DNA of 64,000 nucleotides from Larix kaempferi (taxonomy: Eukaryota; Streptophyta; Pinopsida; Pinales; Pinaceae). The DNA lies in NCBI GenBank assembly GCA_027924585.1, contig BSBM01000190.1, positions 2,480,001 to 2,544,000 on the forward strand, written 5' to 3'. Position 1 is the stretch's first letter. Each line of letters begins with the position of its first letter. The notes beneath the pieces are model-generated. The model was given only the letters and a program-made list of their open reading frames with translations. It was not told the DNA's origin and ran no database searches. This document shows, one piece after another, positions 12,301 through 22,752 of the stretch. Position numbers and translations under genes: made by a program.

Positions 12301-13608
12301 GTTACACCGATCCATACGATCCCCTTCCTAGTTCCTCCAGCAGGAGTCGTAAGCGCCCCGGTCATGGCTACCCTTAGCCTCCCTGGGTTAACCTTGGGAT
12401 TACCTGTATGGTATCTTTCGCCTCCCGTTCGCCCGCCGACACCAGATGTCGTCCTCCAGCCGGTGCAACCCATGGATACTACCACTCAGCCACCTCCCGG
12501 TGTCTCTACCCCTTCGTCCTCCACGACACCTCCTCCTCCTCCTCCACCCACTGGGGGCAGAGGTCCACAACCTTACACTGCTGTCCCACCTCCCAAGACA
12601 GTCAAGAACTCTCCAGTGTTCCGTGCTCCTCCCAAATGCTCGCTGTGTGACGAGTTGGGCCATGCGACCCACCAATGCCCACAGTTACCCGCATTGCAGA
12701 AGCACATGCAAATGCTCGATGATGACCCCAACATCCCAACTGTCGAACTCAACCCTACTCCTAAGCCTAAAGATAAGTCCCTACGTACCAACCACTCCTG
12801 CGCCATCTGCGGTATTTACGGGCACTATTCACATCATTGTCCCGATCTCCCGGATTACAGAGCGGCTCTCTATGAGATGAACAATCTGGATCTTGAGACG
12901 GCACCACCTACCATTGAGGAGATCTACCCCCCAGACTCTTCACCTTCCGGAGAGGTTAATACCATCTATATGATCTCTTCCACCACTACTCCCTCGTCAA
13001 CCGATTTGACGACGCAAACTTTCCGTACTGACGAGGAGATTCTTGAGGCCCTTACTGCCCCGGATTATCCCTGGGATGACATGCACCACCGTTCCTATTT
13101 CATCCCAGAAGCGTCTTCCTCTAGCTCCGCCACCCAATACGCGGTTGAATCCAAAGACTTCCTCCCCACCAAGGTCGACTGGTTCAAGGACCCTTTTCCT
13201 GCTCCTGATGCCTTCGAGGAAGGTAACATGGCCAACATCTCACCTGTCATCCAAGTTGATATCGCTGCCCCAGGATGTGCCCCTGAACTCATTACTTTAG
13301 GAGCATTCTGCAGTGAACAAGAGATTGAGGAGTACAGAAAACTCTTCCGGGAGTTCCGCGATGTCTTTGCCTGGTCCCATACCGAAATGCCTAGTCTTGA
13401 CCCTGCTCTCATAGAGCACCACCTTGACAACTCTGAGTCAAGGGGCATAATAGATTCCCTCGACCCTGGGATAGGGGGCATGATCAATCATTTTGAACCT
13501 TCCCCATCACATCTATCTCAACACGTCAATGAACCCATTGTTCAAACCCACACATATGTGATCCATAATCACAAACCCCATGCACATAGCATGGGGGCAA
13601 GTCATTAA
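9337..13608 (+). CDS. Element C gag-protease polyprotein with truncated pol start
   Basis: 1423 residues counted from the first in-frame ATG (the frame is open from 9076). Order: a P/S/T-rich N-terminus; a capsid-like gag domain, about residues 142-308 (DIPKFEGKAGEDPQNH, FFQLPVRYD, HEWRRRRSL); a P/Q-rich linker; zinc knuckle 1 at about 548 (CSICGVYGHYTHAC); a retropepsin-like domain whose active-site position reads IIDEGTST (D at 794) with LDYNLLLGRSYM after it; zinc knuckle 2 at about 1101 (CSLCDELGHATHQC); zinc knuckle 3 at about 1155 (CAICGIYGHYSHHC); and an RT lead-in at about 1329 (EYRKLFREFRDVFAW). The RT body is missing and an unrelated tail (GMINHFEPSPSH) ends it. The ORF is unbroken over 4.2 kb, consistent with recent activity in trans. 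Confidence 0.9.
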   Translation: MAGTTSTPFVIGTIGGTSTTTPVTTPVFGMPSMGQPSTVPLTVPIPTAGIPIPTTSVAHTTHGGAGPSSTTSVPPLGGTTLNLVPPLGGTGPNLVHSTTVSQPSSSLPFMASLNLPDLARLTNDPIRHDPMWPHMPTKLPSDIPKFEGKAGEDPQNHIMSFHLWCSSNSIVDDSVRLRLLQRTFTGSAAKWYIEQPHGTHATFSSLASTFLQFFQLPVRYDAGVEILLSCRQNTATHITDHIHEWRRRRSLCKIKLDDRIFLDWFLKSLLPVIAKDVASERPQSEEEAILKAQQFDLIYAQSGYLYTIIPDAPRGESSHHDAPGASHAADGIIGRVSSHPQPFSIARPTPGPDLSRATSQSGATNSYAPMTHHHSHGPSCPPQCFGYATPAYAPPVAPQPYYHQQTAPALAPSQAPPAYYPPQAAPAAHPQPAPQSYQQPPQVAAPAQPQPTYHPPQPAPALAQPQNPPPAQGQVYAQHNPQQNQNNQRNQGQQNCGKGRNRGNNQPADQAGQPANPPDNNNEAPANQNPDRPPKQAKNPNLRTNHHCSICGVYGHYTHACPHLERARQLWVDEAHRQGHAAPQAPPNPPQPQQPPLVLQNPLPTQGVVNTKPLAPQQANAPQQQQITYAAPDQPMFDSGTHHLLMMSSADVNLQTRRNQYGSTSEAPPTDKPTNAHPTDQALRIPPPPIDGAAKAPRFPLRRINNNPNVRAASNYNIVDNLAQSPAAMSALEVLKNCPSQRKTLLSAIGGIDPTDSHLMAFDLDQSEPRLPSSLAFQVTVSVRNLVIHRCIIDEGTSTCVMSTFVWQKLGSPPLQQSTTALRAYDGRSAQPQGLLPNVPVQLGGKTVLIDIEVINAQLDYNLLLGRSYMYAMRAVASSVFRTMMFPHEGRVVKIDQLTYYDPSAPAALENVLPMVEQPVSPATTSFVSSTGPGVYSDAPMTSTFQSIPPPSSTPEMSDLCTLSHDILPPNNQPSLLPKPPLVPSHIGVTPIHTIPFLVPPAGVVSAPVMATLSLPGLTLGLPVWYLSPPVRPPTPDVVLQPVQPMDTTTQPPPGVSTPSSSTTPPPPPPPTGGRGPQPYTAVPPPKTVKNSPVFRAPPKCSLCDELGHATHQCPQLPALQKHMQMLDDDPNIPTVELNPTPKPKDKSLRTNHSCAICGIYGHYSHHCPDLPDYRAALYEMNNLDLETAPPTIEEIYPPDSSPSGEVNTIYMISSTTTPSSTDLTTQTFRTDEEILEALTAPDYPWDDMHHRSYFIPEASSSSSATQYAVESKDFLPTKVDWFKDPFPAPDAFEEGNMANISPVIQVDIAAPGCAPELITLGAFCSEQEIEEYRKLFREFRDVFAWSHTEMPSLDPALIEHHLDNSESRGIIDSLDPGIGGMINHFEPSPSHLSQHVNEPIVQTHTYVIHNHKPHAHSMGASH

Positions 13609-13749
13609 CCCTGCTCACTTTTCCACATTTGTGATCTCAACCATTTTTGAGGTCACATATCACTTGTATATTTGATTTTATACACCTAGTTATTTCCTTT
13701 GGCCATTCCGGAGTCCTTATGGCCTCCATTTTTCGCACCATTTGCACTG

Positions 13750-14210
13750 CCGGATTCACATTTCCGTGCCCGTGATGATGCTTGAGATCATTTCTCGCTC
13801 TCACTTGGACCAATATCACCATTGTGTCTCGACACCTTGTCACCTCGGTTTGCGTGCCACATCGGCCGTTCTCCGTTTTTCACATGTTTTATATCATCGG
13901 ATTCATCTTTCCGAGCTGGTGATGATGCTTGAGATCATTTCTCGCTCTCACCCCCCGATTTTTTGGGTGTTTTTCCAAAACGCCCTCGTCGCCTCTGTGT
14001 GCGTGCCACATCGGCCGTTACCCATTTTTGACATCCTTTATATCATCGGATTCATTTTTCCGAGCTCGTGATGACGCTTGAGATCATTTCTCGCTCTCAC
14101 TTGGTACAATTTCAACATTGTGTCCCGACACCTTGCTGCCTCGATTTGCGTGCCACATCGGCTGCTATCGGATTGTTCCACTTTTTTACATGAGCCATTC
14201 ACTCCTGTCA
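13750..14210 (+). repeat. Three-copy imperfect tandem repeat (about 148 bp) in element C
   Basis: Each unit contains TTCCGTGCC or TTCCGAGCT, then GTGATGATGCTTGAGATCAT, TTCTCGCTCTCAC and a TGCGTGCCACATCGGC block. Cores begin at 13772, 13919 and 14068. A partial fourth TGCGTGCCACATCGGC block is near 14148. Confidence 0.8.
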
Positions 14211-14367
14211 TACTGCAAATGTTTCGTTATTTTGCCACCATTTCATCTACCCTGCAAGGAGGTCCATCAGTGCTCCCACCTACCCTCGTTCTTGGTCATC
14301 ATTACTAAACCTTGATTGAACACTTCCTCCTTGCCCGGCCATTCCTTTTGTTCGGTATAATTTTATC

Positions 14368-14652
14368 CCTTTTTCGGGCTGGACAACTCCTTTACGAAAA
14401 AGGCACTTAGGGAGTTTCCGTTAAGCTCTTTTCTGACTCCTAAAAGAATGAAAAGATCGCCGAGCAATCTTGCTTCCTTTCCTGCTCGTTAAAGTACCTG
14501 AAAGGGCGTCTATCTGGTATAAGTTTAACCCTTTTCCGGACCTGGTAGACTAATTACGAAAAAGGAATACTCTAGTCACACCGGCTAGAAGAGTTCTTCA
14601 TTGCATCCTTTTATGCTTCTTTGGGCCTTGGAGACTAAATCTACGAAAAAGC
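14368..14652 (+). other. Hairpin cluster in element C tail
   Basis: Hairpin 1 has arms CCTTTTTCG (14368-14376) and CGAAAAAGG (14395-14403). Hairpin 2 has CCTTTTCCG (14530-14538) with CGAAAAAGG (14557-14565), one mismatch. Then CTAGTC/GGCTAG (14572-14588) with a 5-nt loop. A weaker third member ends at CGAAAAAGC (14644-14652). Element D carries the same set (60769-61051). Confidence 0.65.
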
Positions 14653-14661
14653 AACCCCCTG

Positions 14662-14871
14662 GAGTCTTCTTCCTTGCTTTCAGACTCTCTAAAATTGAAA
14701 GCAACCACGAGCATGCACTGTCCTGGGCTCGTAAAATCCACACGACAGTACCATTCCACTACCTCAGAGTCTTCTTATCGCTTTCAGACTCCTTAAAATT
14801 GAAAGCAACCACGAGCATGCACTGTCCTGGGCTCGTAAAATCCACACGACAGTACCATTTTACACACACTT
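14662..14871 (+). repeat. Two-copy 105-bp tandem repeat in element C
   Basis: Units start at 14662 and 14767. Both carry CTTTCAGACTC, AAAATTGAAAGCAACCACGA and GCATGCACTGTCCTGGGCTC blocks with few differences. Confidence 0.85.
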
Positions 14872-16210
14872 CTTCTAGTTCCTTAACCCCTGAAGAAGTT
14901 TTCCCCTGTGCCTCTTGGCACTTTGATCTATCATCTCGGCAGCACCCCCAATCAGGTCGCCTTTGTTCAGAGTATTCAGCAGTCTTCTGCCATTTTACAC
15001 CAGCTTGAGTCTCCCTCAGCCAGTTATTCCCCCCAGATCCATTACAGCTATGATCCCTTTCCCCTGAGTCAGTTTCATATGCTGCCAGATCATTCCCATT
15101 ATCATACTCTGAACAAAGGAAGTTTGAGTCCACCCGCTCTACTTGCCCAGTTGTCCCCCCACAGTTTATCAGTTCTGCCATCAGTACTATCACATTTCGG
15201 TCTTGTACCTCGCGCTCCTATCAAGGAAACATCATTGCCTTGCTAGGGGCAGGTCTCCCTCTGTCGACGACAGCTCCTCTATTCCAGAGGATAGGCCCAG
15301 AGGTCCCTACGCCTTGGACTTATCACCATCTGTGGTAGGTGCCTACGGATCATTCCGAGAGGAGACATCATTGCCTCTCCGAGTGGTTGTTCCTCACATG
15401 CTCGACTTCAGCACCTTGATCGCATCGTTGAGGATCGCGTAGGATTATATCCCATCAGTTTTTAGTCGAAGACCCCGGATTTCCCCCAACTCTAGCACAG
15501 TGGTGAGTCACTTCGGAACGCCCAGTTGTATGTTCCTGTGGATGTCCGGGCTGCGTTGGCGTGTGTATTTGGAAGCCATCCAGTTTCATGCTTCCTTGAG
15601 TACCCAGTTTCAGTTCCAGATCAGTTCCAGTTCAGTGTACCATGGAGAGTTTGACCCCAGTCACTATGATCCAGCAGCTCATCAGTTCCTTTGGTACCAC
15701 ACTCAGTAGCACCGTTGATTGTTCCAGTGCACCAGTTCTGCAGTTCACACATGATCCGTTCACCAGTATGTCCCAGATTTGTGTCTCCTCTGGACTCTTA
15801 TGATGTACACAGTGGTCATGTATCTTACAGGTCCCCCTTTTCGGGCCTTACAGTTATGGTTATGTATCTTGATATGAGCATGGGTATGCCCGCCTCGTCC
15901 ATATATTGAGATTATTCCTCAGTCAGTATTTGAGGTCATGTATATTTCAGGTCCCCATTTTTTGGACCCCATTGTTGTTATGTTATATCCTGATACGAGC
16001 ATGGGAATGCCCGCCTCGTCCATATGATCAGATGATTCCTCATCCTTTATTGAGGTTATGTACTTTTAGTTCTTGCAGTTGTTCGGGATCGTTGTTCCGG
16101 GCTCCAGTTTGTTTCTTCTCTTCTCTCCACATCCCAGGAAAACCATTCATGACTTATGATGTCCATCGGCCATACGATGAGCTCCTGCCCTCGCACATCA
16201 GGGGGCAATC

Positions 16211-16931
16211 TGTTAACACCCAAAAAGTGCTCACTAGCTCATTTACCACATTATATGGCTCATTTGTCCATTTTCCTACCATATTTCCATTAAAATCCCA
16301 AAAAATCCCATTAAAAAGCCTCCAAAAGGCCTAAAATGCCTCCAAAAGGCCACAAAACCATCAAAATAGCCTAAAAAAGGCTAAAAAACCCCCTTTTCCT
16401 CCAAAAATAGCAAAAATCCCCTAAAAAGGGAATAAAAATATAAAATAATGAGGAAAAGGAGGAAAAAACCCTATACAGCTGCCTAAAACCATGTGTTTCC
16501 TAAAACCATGGGTCAGCACTCCACCACCAAAAAACTATAAATAGGTGATGGAGATCCCTTATTCCATATCCACAATCACAAGCACCCTTACTCTGCCAAA
16601 ATCTCTCTCGAAACCCTAGTTCACCTTTGAACTATTTTCACCTTGAGAGCCACCTTTGGCCCATCCCCCAACATTGGAGAAGGAGAAGGAGCATTCAGAA
16701 GCTTGGAGCATCCTCTTGGACACTGCAAAGGGCTTCACCAACCTTGACACTCAAGGTAACATCAATGCAAAGTCATTCTTTCAATTTGGTGTTTATGCTT
16801 CATGCTTGTCTTAGAAATAATTTAATTGTTGTTTTAATTTAATTAGTTTAATATACTGAACTGCTACTAAGGAGTCCATTCTCCTTAGTAGGTGCTCATT
16901 GGCACAAGCTAGGGGTAAAACCCTAGCTACA
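16211..16931 (+). repeat. Element C 3' LTR (721 bp)
   Basis: Matches 6838-7558 over its whole length with no difference seen on reading. It is preceded by the polypurine tract CATCAGGGGGCAATC and followed by the target duplication ATTAT. Confidence 0.95.
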
Positions 16932-16936
16932 ATTAT

Positions 16937-18908
16937 TCCATTACAGTTGGCTACTCATATTGGTAGCCTTTGTAGGCTGTAAAGAGCCGGATATGTATCA
17001 AGGCGTCCCAAACCTAGTAGGACAAGGTCGCGATATGAACTTTAGCAACCTATGGGCAAGCTTGAAGGTGACCAGGCATTGCCACACAACTGAAGTTTTT
17101 CATGTTTACTATCACTAGCTGCGTGAGGCGATTTTGGCAACATTGCGCATATCAAGGGCAGTGACCAACAAATTCACATGCATCATGAGATTCTTGGAAA
17201 AGAGGCATCGGTCACACATTCAGCCATGGGCTGATGTAGAGGAAGGATTATGGTATCCAGGGTTTTATCGCCTGGATGAGGAGACAATCGAGGAAATGAT
17301 GGAGCATTGGGATAATGACTGGAAAGTCCCCTCCTCGCGAGATGATGCATCGGATTATGAGCAGAACATCCCACATGTCTCCACGGCCAAGATCGACATC
17401 AAAAGTTCAGATGAAGAAGATACTTAAGGAGATAGTGAAGAACCAAAGGCAAAGAAGGAAAAGAAGAAGGGAGGGTTACCTAAAGGTACTCCCATTGTTG
17501 AAGAAAAGGAACCGGCTCAAGATAAGGCCAAGGATTCGGCAGAGCGCAAAAGAAAGGCTACTGAAATCCATTCAGACTCAAGAGGCTAGCTTAAGAAGCA
17601 GAAGGCTGAGAAGACAGAGTTCGGCCCGCAGCTCCACCCGGATGACTGCAAGATGATCACAACTAAAGTACAATAAGCCTAGGAAGAAACCCACACAGAA
17701 AAAGAAGCGAAACAAGAACAAATCCAGCTGACCATAATCCAGGCTATGGAGGAGGTCAAGACGATGGTAGCACAGATGGGGTTGGGACAGTCAAGTGCAG
17801 AGTCTAACGGGAAGTCGAGGGGGCCAAGTGCACAAAGACAACCACCTATTTCCATAAGTAAGTACCCGCACATCTTGAACCTCGAACCAAATTACCTCAT
17901 CTATCTGAATGAAGCGGTTAAGGAGGCGATAAAGATTGCGCACCTCGACCTGAATATTTGGGCTCTACCCCTAGAAGACTTGAATGAGATGCAAATCAAA
18001 GTGGCGGAAGAGATCCATGAGAGAGGCCTGTCCTCATACAATCAAAGTGTAAAGTTGGTTGAAGACATCAATTAGCTAAAGCAGGAATCAACTCGCAATC
18101 TACAAGAGCTGACTGAGGCTAGAGAAAAAGACCGGAAATTGAAAGAAACAATTTCAGTAGTTTGCACAAGCATTCAGGAATGCACTGAAGAAGAGAACAT
18201 AGAGGATACCATAAAGAAAATCGAGGCCAAGGTAGAGGCCCTCACATCGGAAATGGCACAGATGGAAACTTCCTACAAAGGGAAGATTGCATAACTGGAG
18301 GCAAGGCACCCAATTATCCCATCAGATCAGTGCGCCGCTCCAGCTGAGGAAGTAACAAAAACCATGGAGAATATTTCATCACAGGTGATGAAGTACCAGG
18401 AATTACTCGAAAGAGTAAATACATCTGTATTGGGGTTGAACGAAGGACCTGCGCTGCAAAAGATCAAGGAGGATTTGCAGAGTACACAGCAACAGGTGGA
18501 AACCGTAAATACAGAATTAAAGACTACGCCGGCTAGGGAGAATATACAAAGGTTTAATGAAATCAAGGACCTATAGAAAGAACTGGCTGCGCTAAGGGAG
18601 AAAGAGGTTGTTGCATCTGATAGGTTGTATCCCATTGAAAAGGAAGGCCTTGAACTGATATAGTAGTTCAATGAGAAGTTCGTAGAACTTCAGACAGCAT
18701 AAGGCACAATGAAAGAGCAGGTGGCAAAAGAGACGGTCTTGCAAGCCACTCTAGAGACGCTGCGAGAATTCGAGAAGAAGGCCAAGGATATGGTTGCAGA
18801 GTTAGCAATTAATCTGCAAAATTTTGTTTCAAAGACAGGCACACTAGAGGGTGCAACACCCTCGTCTGGAATTGAAAGTGGGTTGGGACGCGCCACAGGT
18901 GAGTGTTA
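16937..18908 (+). pseudogene. Element A ORF3, 3' part with coiled-coil-like tail
   Basis: This continues ORF3 after element C. It first matches B in the stretch AFVGCKEPD / NLWASLKV / TTEVFHVYYH. A charged lysine-rich segment follows (GDSEEPKAKKEKKKGG), then several hundred residues rich in E, K, Q and L with heptad-like spacing (KKIEAKVEALTSEMAQMET, LKTTPARENIQRFNEIKDL) that look like coiled coil. Stops near 17425, 17676, 18073, 18293 and 18574 break it. The last residues (GIESGLGRATGEC, then TAG at 18906-18908) run into the polypurine tract, so ORF3 fills all the space to the LTR. Joined, the two parts would be about 990 codons. Confidence 0.65.
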
Positions 18909-18914
18909 GGGGCC

Positions 18915-20449
18915 TGTTGGATGGGTCCAAGTTGGGATTTTGCACAAGTGTTGAAAAGTGCGCATTGCACGCGGTGGCAGGGGACAGGCAGTTTTGAGAA
19001 ATTGTGCATGTCGCGTGACAGCAATGACCAAGGCATGGTCGCGCAGTAGGTTGGTGTACAGAACCGTGGATTAGCTATTTTGGTATGCAATATAGGTAAA
19101 GGACAGACGAGGACATGACCTATTTTGGGTAAGGAACAACTGGATGACAGAGGAAAGTGACATGTTTGAATGTGTGGTGGAAAGAAGTTGAGAAACTAGG
19201 CCACGACACCGATGGCGACAGGTAGGCGGAAGGAGTGGAAAGGGATAGGCCATGATGCAGTTACAACCGTTTGGTGACTGTGGCTGTCGAACGAGCATGT
19301 GAGCCACGAGTGGCCCAGCTGGAGCAGGTGGAGCAAGCTGTTGACGGCGACAACAAGGGTGGTAGTTAGCCACGCTAGTTTTGGAAACCTTAGGGTTTCG
19401 GCCTAATGATTGTAAAGACACGACCATTGGGCGTGATATATAAAAAGGGCATTTTATATGGGAGAGGTTTAGAGATCTCTCATAGAGCTATTCATTGTTG
19501 AGCACTATTAGAATCTTTCAAGTTTGAAGCTATTGTAAAGGCTCTGTAGCTGAGTGCGCAGAGACCTATCTGAGAGAGAAGAGAGTCTGCAGACTAAGAA
19601 CGGTTGTACCCTTCCCAAAAAGATCAATAATAAAAACCGTTCTTGTGGACGTAGCCTCCATCCTGGGGGTAAACCATGTTAAATTCTGTGTTATGTGACT
19701 GTTTGTGTTTGCAACTGTTATTTTGCTTAGCATGGATGTTTAAATACCACAGTTGTCTATTATGTGATTTATTTTATATGTACTCGCCGTAGGATGATGG
19801 GAATAATATGTTAAGTAATAAATGTGTGGGTGAATGTTATGTATTCAGCACTTCTAAGCATTTGAATGTATTAATCTGTTAGATAGTTGCATAGTTGAAC
19901 ACTGAATTGAAGCGCAACCTTGGAGCGCATAGTTTGTATGTTTAGTCATTTGCATGCACCATATATTTATAAGCTAAGTGCTATGAATGGATAAAGGTCG
20001 TCAAGTCTTGGTTGAAGTCCTACTGGTCCTGAGTAGACGCGCGGTCTAGTCATCGCGCTGAACTAGTGAGAGTGCTGCCACGTAATCTATTGATAGCTTA
20101 TCGCCGTGACGCACTAAGTAGCTATATACTGCGCAATCTGTGGATGTGCTGGTTGCGCAAGCGCATCTGCTTTCTGAAGTATCTGACATGAAGTAGAGAC
20201 TTCATGCAGTTGTCTGTTCGCAACAAACCTTATAGTGTTGCCCCGCTCGTCAGTCCTTTTACCTTCGCATCACCAGGTTGTGGAAACTTGATTCTGCAAC
20301 CACCCCCTCAGCTTCGCCTCGAGTGAGACCTTAGGCTACATGCAGTCTGTTGCAGAAAGGGCCGGTGAATAGGGGTTTTGTTGGTTCCTTGAACCGCGAA
20401 GTACCTGGGTCTATGTTGAAAACCTCAAGAAGGTGATATACATCCAACA
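18915..20449 (+). repeat. Element A 3' LTR (1535 bp)
   Basis: Starts TGTTGGATGGG right after GTGTTAGGGGCC and ends CATCCAACA; the TGTTGG/CCAACA termini form a 6-bp inverted repeat. A TATA box (TATATAAAAAGGGC, about 19436-19450) and an AATAATAAAAACC stretch near 19626 fit promoter and polyadenylation positions. Large parts match, in reverse complement, the B LTRs at 46215-47774 and 55523-57074, for example the CACCCCCTCAGCTTCG block near 20304. Confidence 0.88.
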
Positions 20450-20454
20450 ATAAC

Positions 20455-22752
20455 ACAAACAGACTATGGTTATATCACCCATCATGCATAAATATTATAT
20501 TATAATATCAATACTATATATAAGGCCCATGTCAATAATGGAACCTTCAACGCCATGACCATAGTCCATATGGTAATACGAAATAATGGTTTAACTTGGC
20601 ACTAATTCGAACACTCACACGTAGGATGATATGAATGTGTTGATGCCACCATGCTGCCATGCAACCACCATGCGCAATCCATTGTTTTAACCCCTGCATA
20701 GGCTTCCTTGTTGGCAGGTGAATGCGACTTGGCCGCTTCATCCATGAATGTTGTCCGGCCATGGATACTACGACTGGGATCCATCTTGGCCACAACAAAA
20801 CTACCACATGAGTTTTGTGCCAACTCCGAGACTCTTGCACTAAATACTTACCTACTGAACCATGAAGTCTAGCTCGTTGGTCACCGTCGATGTTGATCCA
20901 CATGGTACTTCTTGGGAAAATGGCTCCGCCACACTGTTGATCTCTGGTATGGGTTTTGGCGCCATCCTACCCACTGTACTCCACCATTAATCAGGAGTTC
21001 ACCAGTGACAGAGGTCAGGGAGACCTTCAACAGGGAACTAAGTTGGAAAACCCTCCTGCGGCCTTCGTCCACTTCATTTTCTTGTTCACACTCTTCATAG
21101 AGCTCTCCTACTGGCGTAGGAGGTTCATCCATCAAGCCCGGGACTCGACCTCATCTGGAAGCTAGTGAACATTATGGAGGTGCTATGGAATGCTCCACAC
21201 CATGCTTGGTAAGTAACAATGCTTCCCTCACTGTGTTTTATCTTCTCCTTTATGATTTTATATGTATGCTAGCAAATGTTTAAAGTATTGCTTGTGCTTG
21301 TAGGTAGGCGTTGGAATACTGCCAACATGCTCGCCTTCGTTCTTCCCACCGGTGACGTCTAACTGAATGCTAGTACTGCATCGTCGTGGTTTACTGCTGT
21401 AAGATGGAAGATTTATTTCCCCACTATCTTACTGTACAGGTAACACAAAGAATGTTAAAGGGCATGGTAATAATATGAATCCTTCGGGGTTAAGCTTGCA
21501 CTTGCTTCCAAAAATTGGTTCTCGCTCATGCCTAACCACATGTAATTTCTTCACTTGGAAGTTTTGTTTTTACCCAACAAGTTTTTATTCACCAAATTTT
21601 CGCTGCCATGACACTAACTGTTATTTGTGGTTTTCGTGTGCAGGTAGGTAGGTCATGGAGGACATGCTAGACACTACCCTCGGTAGGCTCCGCATCAAAG
21701 GAAAAATGGCTTCGCTGCAGCGACAAGTAACCTGTCGTCTCCCTTGGGTGTCGGGTGAACTTTACTCGATGGTTCAAGATGGGTTACTTGAACAATGGCT
21801 TGATGAGATTCGAACCCTTGGCCTTCGGCCGAGTTCTCATCCTTTTTCAGCCGACTATGTCGAACCCTTTTGCAAGGCATTCGCATCCTGTGGTTGAATG
21901 TGTTAAGGAACTTGGATGACTATATTTTTAATACCTTGTCACCTTGGTATGTGGTCGACCATAATGCTTGGGTTGCCTGTTGTGCAAACTCTATAAATTA
22001 TTGCAGTTATGCTTTTAAAATGGGCACAGTCTCAAGTCTGTAATACACTTACTTGGTCTAATGTTTTGTCATCGGGCGTTAATACAATATATATATATAT
22101 TTGTATACTTTGAACAATATTCCAACTCTCATGCAACAATGCATTACTCAGTTAAAATCATTTCTAGTTTAGATTACTGTGTTATCAGTCTTTGGTTTAT
22201 GTAATGAACAAGATTCTCACCAAGGTAGATTTGCATGCAATTTCTTTTAAATTATAAATCGTTTTAAATGAACAATGTTGTATGTTATGAAGCCATAAAC
22301 GCCGAACCCTCTCCTGGCCAATACATCCAAAACAACATAATAAATATGGACATTAACCAATGCCCAATACTGTTTCATCTTTTAATAGATTCAATGCATA
22401 AGTATTTATAGTCTCAAGTAAATGAAATCGTGTTTCCTGTAGCTTTTCATGTGCAAATGAATGCGTAGTAATTTATATGAAAAGACCAACGAATAATATT
22501 ACTATGCATTTAACTTAAATCGCAATGCATTGAGCTTGCAGGATTAATAGCCGTATGTAGTTTTTAATCTTAGCCATCCATATGGCATGGATAAAATGTT
22601 TAACAATCTCCTTCACCAAAAGCTTGAACCCTAGCCAACACTGCGAATAGAGTTCGCTCTCGGCCAAAAGACTTAGGGTTTGCGTGTGAGATACAAGCAC
22701 ATCTAAATATGTACACTATGTGTCCACTAACCATGATGTGGTTTAAGACTTA
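20455..22752. other. Unassigned segment between elements A and E
   Basis: 2.3 kb with no retrotransposon domain I can recognise. It contains short open stretches (for example 21655-21897 plus, 20547-20903 minus) without known motifs, plus GTAGGTAGG-type sequences after pyrimidine stretches (21300, 21643) that could be taken for splice sites. A short AT dinucleotide run lies near 22087-22100. It may be host DNA, an old element, or gene debris. Confidence 0.35.

Larger units (their letters stand above)
13609..16210 (+). other. Element C 3' non-coding tail with tandem repeats and hairpins
   Basis: 2.6 kb without convincing coding capacity. It holds three imperfect copies of a 147-149-bp repeat (core GTGATGATGCTTGAGATCAT, at 13772, 13919 and 14068), two copies of a 105-bp repeat (from 14662 and 14767), and a set of hairpins at 14368-14652 that reappear in element D. 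It ends at the polypurine tract (16196-16210). RT and integrase would normally occupy this position. Confidence 0.7.
6838..16931 (+). mobile_element. Element C: young non-autonomous Ty3/gypsy element (gag-protease only)
   Basis: A complete 10,094-bp element: 721-bp LTRs that read identical, a perfect 5-bp target duplication, a primer-binding-like site (from 7563), a 1.5-1.8-kb leader, one long gag-protease ORF, a 2.6-kb non-coding tail and a polypurine tract (CATCAGGGGGCAATC, 16196-16210). The ORF runs only a few dozen residues into the RT lead-in and ends. No RT, RNase H or integrase motif occurs anywhere else inside. Transposition would therefore need enzymes from another element. It sits in ORF3 of element A. 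LTR identity points to very recent insertion. Element D is its diverged relative. Confidence 0.9.
6833..16936. repeat. Target site duplication of element C
   Basis: ATTAT occurs at 6833-6837 and 16932-16936, directly against the LTR ends TGTTAACACC and CTAGCTACA. Both copies are identical. Confidence 0.92.
1..20449 (+). mobile_element. Element A: decayed Ty3/gypsy LTR retrotransposon, 5' end outside window
   Basis: The internal region reads gag-like, RT, RNase H, integrase, long ORF3, polypurine tract (GTGTTAGGGGCC, 18903-18914) and 3' LTR (18915-20449). The 5' LTR lies left of the window. The same order, the same tract and related LTRs occur in element B on the other strand, so A and B are one family. 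A is interrupted by a solo LTR (1901-3516) and by element C (6838-16931). Without these two insertions about 8.7 kb of A remains in view. Many in-frame stops make it non-functional. The LTR ends in CCAACA and is followed by ATAAC, a candidate target duplication whose partner is outside the window. Confidence 0.9.

Noticed and set aside
17134-17427. Independent small gene after element C
   Set aside because: It is a piece of element A's ORF3; it follows the piece matching B and lies in the same reading.
21780-21880. tRNA-like B box (GGGTTCGAATCTC) on the minus strand
   Set aside because: The T-arm would have a mismatch, and no matching acceptor or anticodon arm could be placed upstream. Not a tRNA gene or a clear SINE.
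22087-22100. AT dinucleotide run
   Set aside because: Only about seven units; an ordinary short microsatellite.
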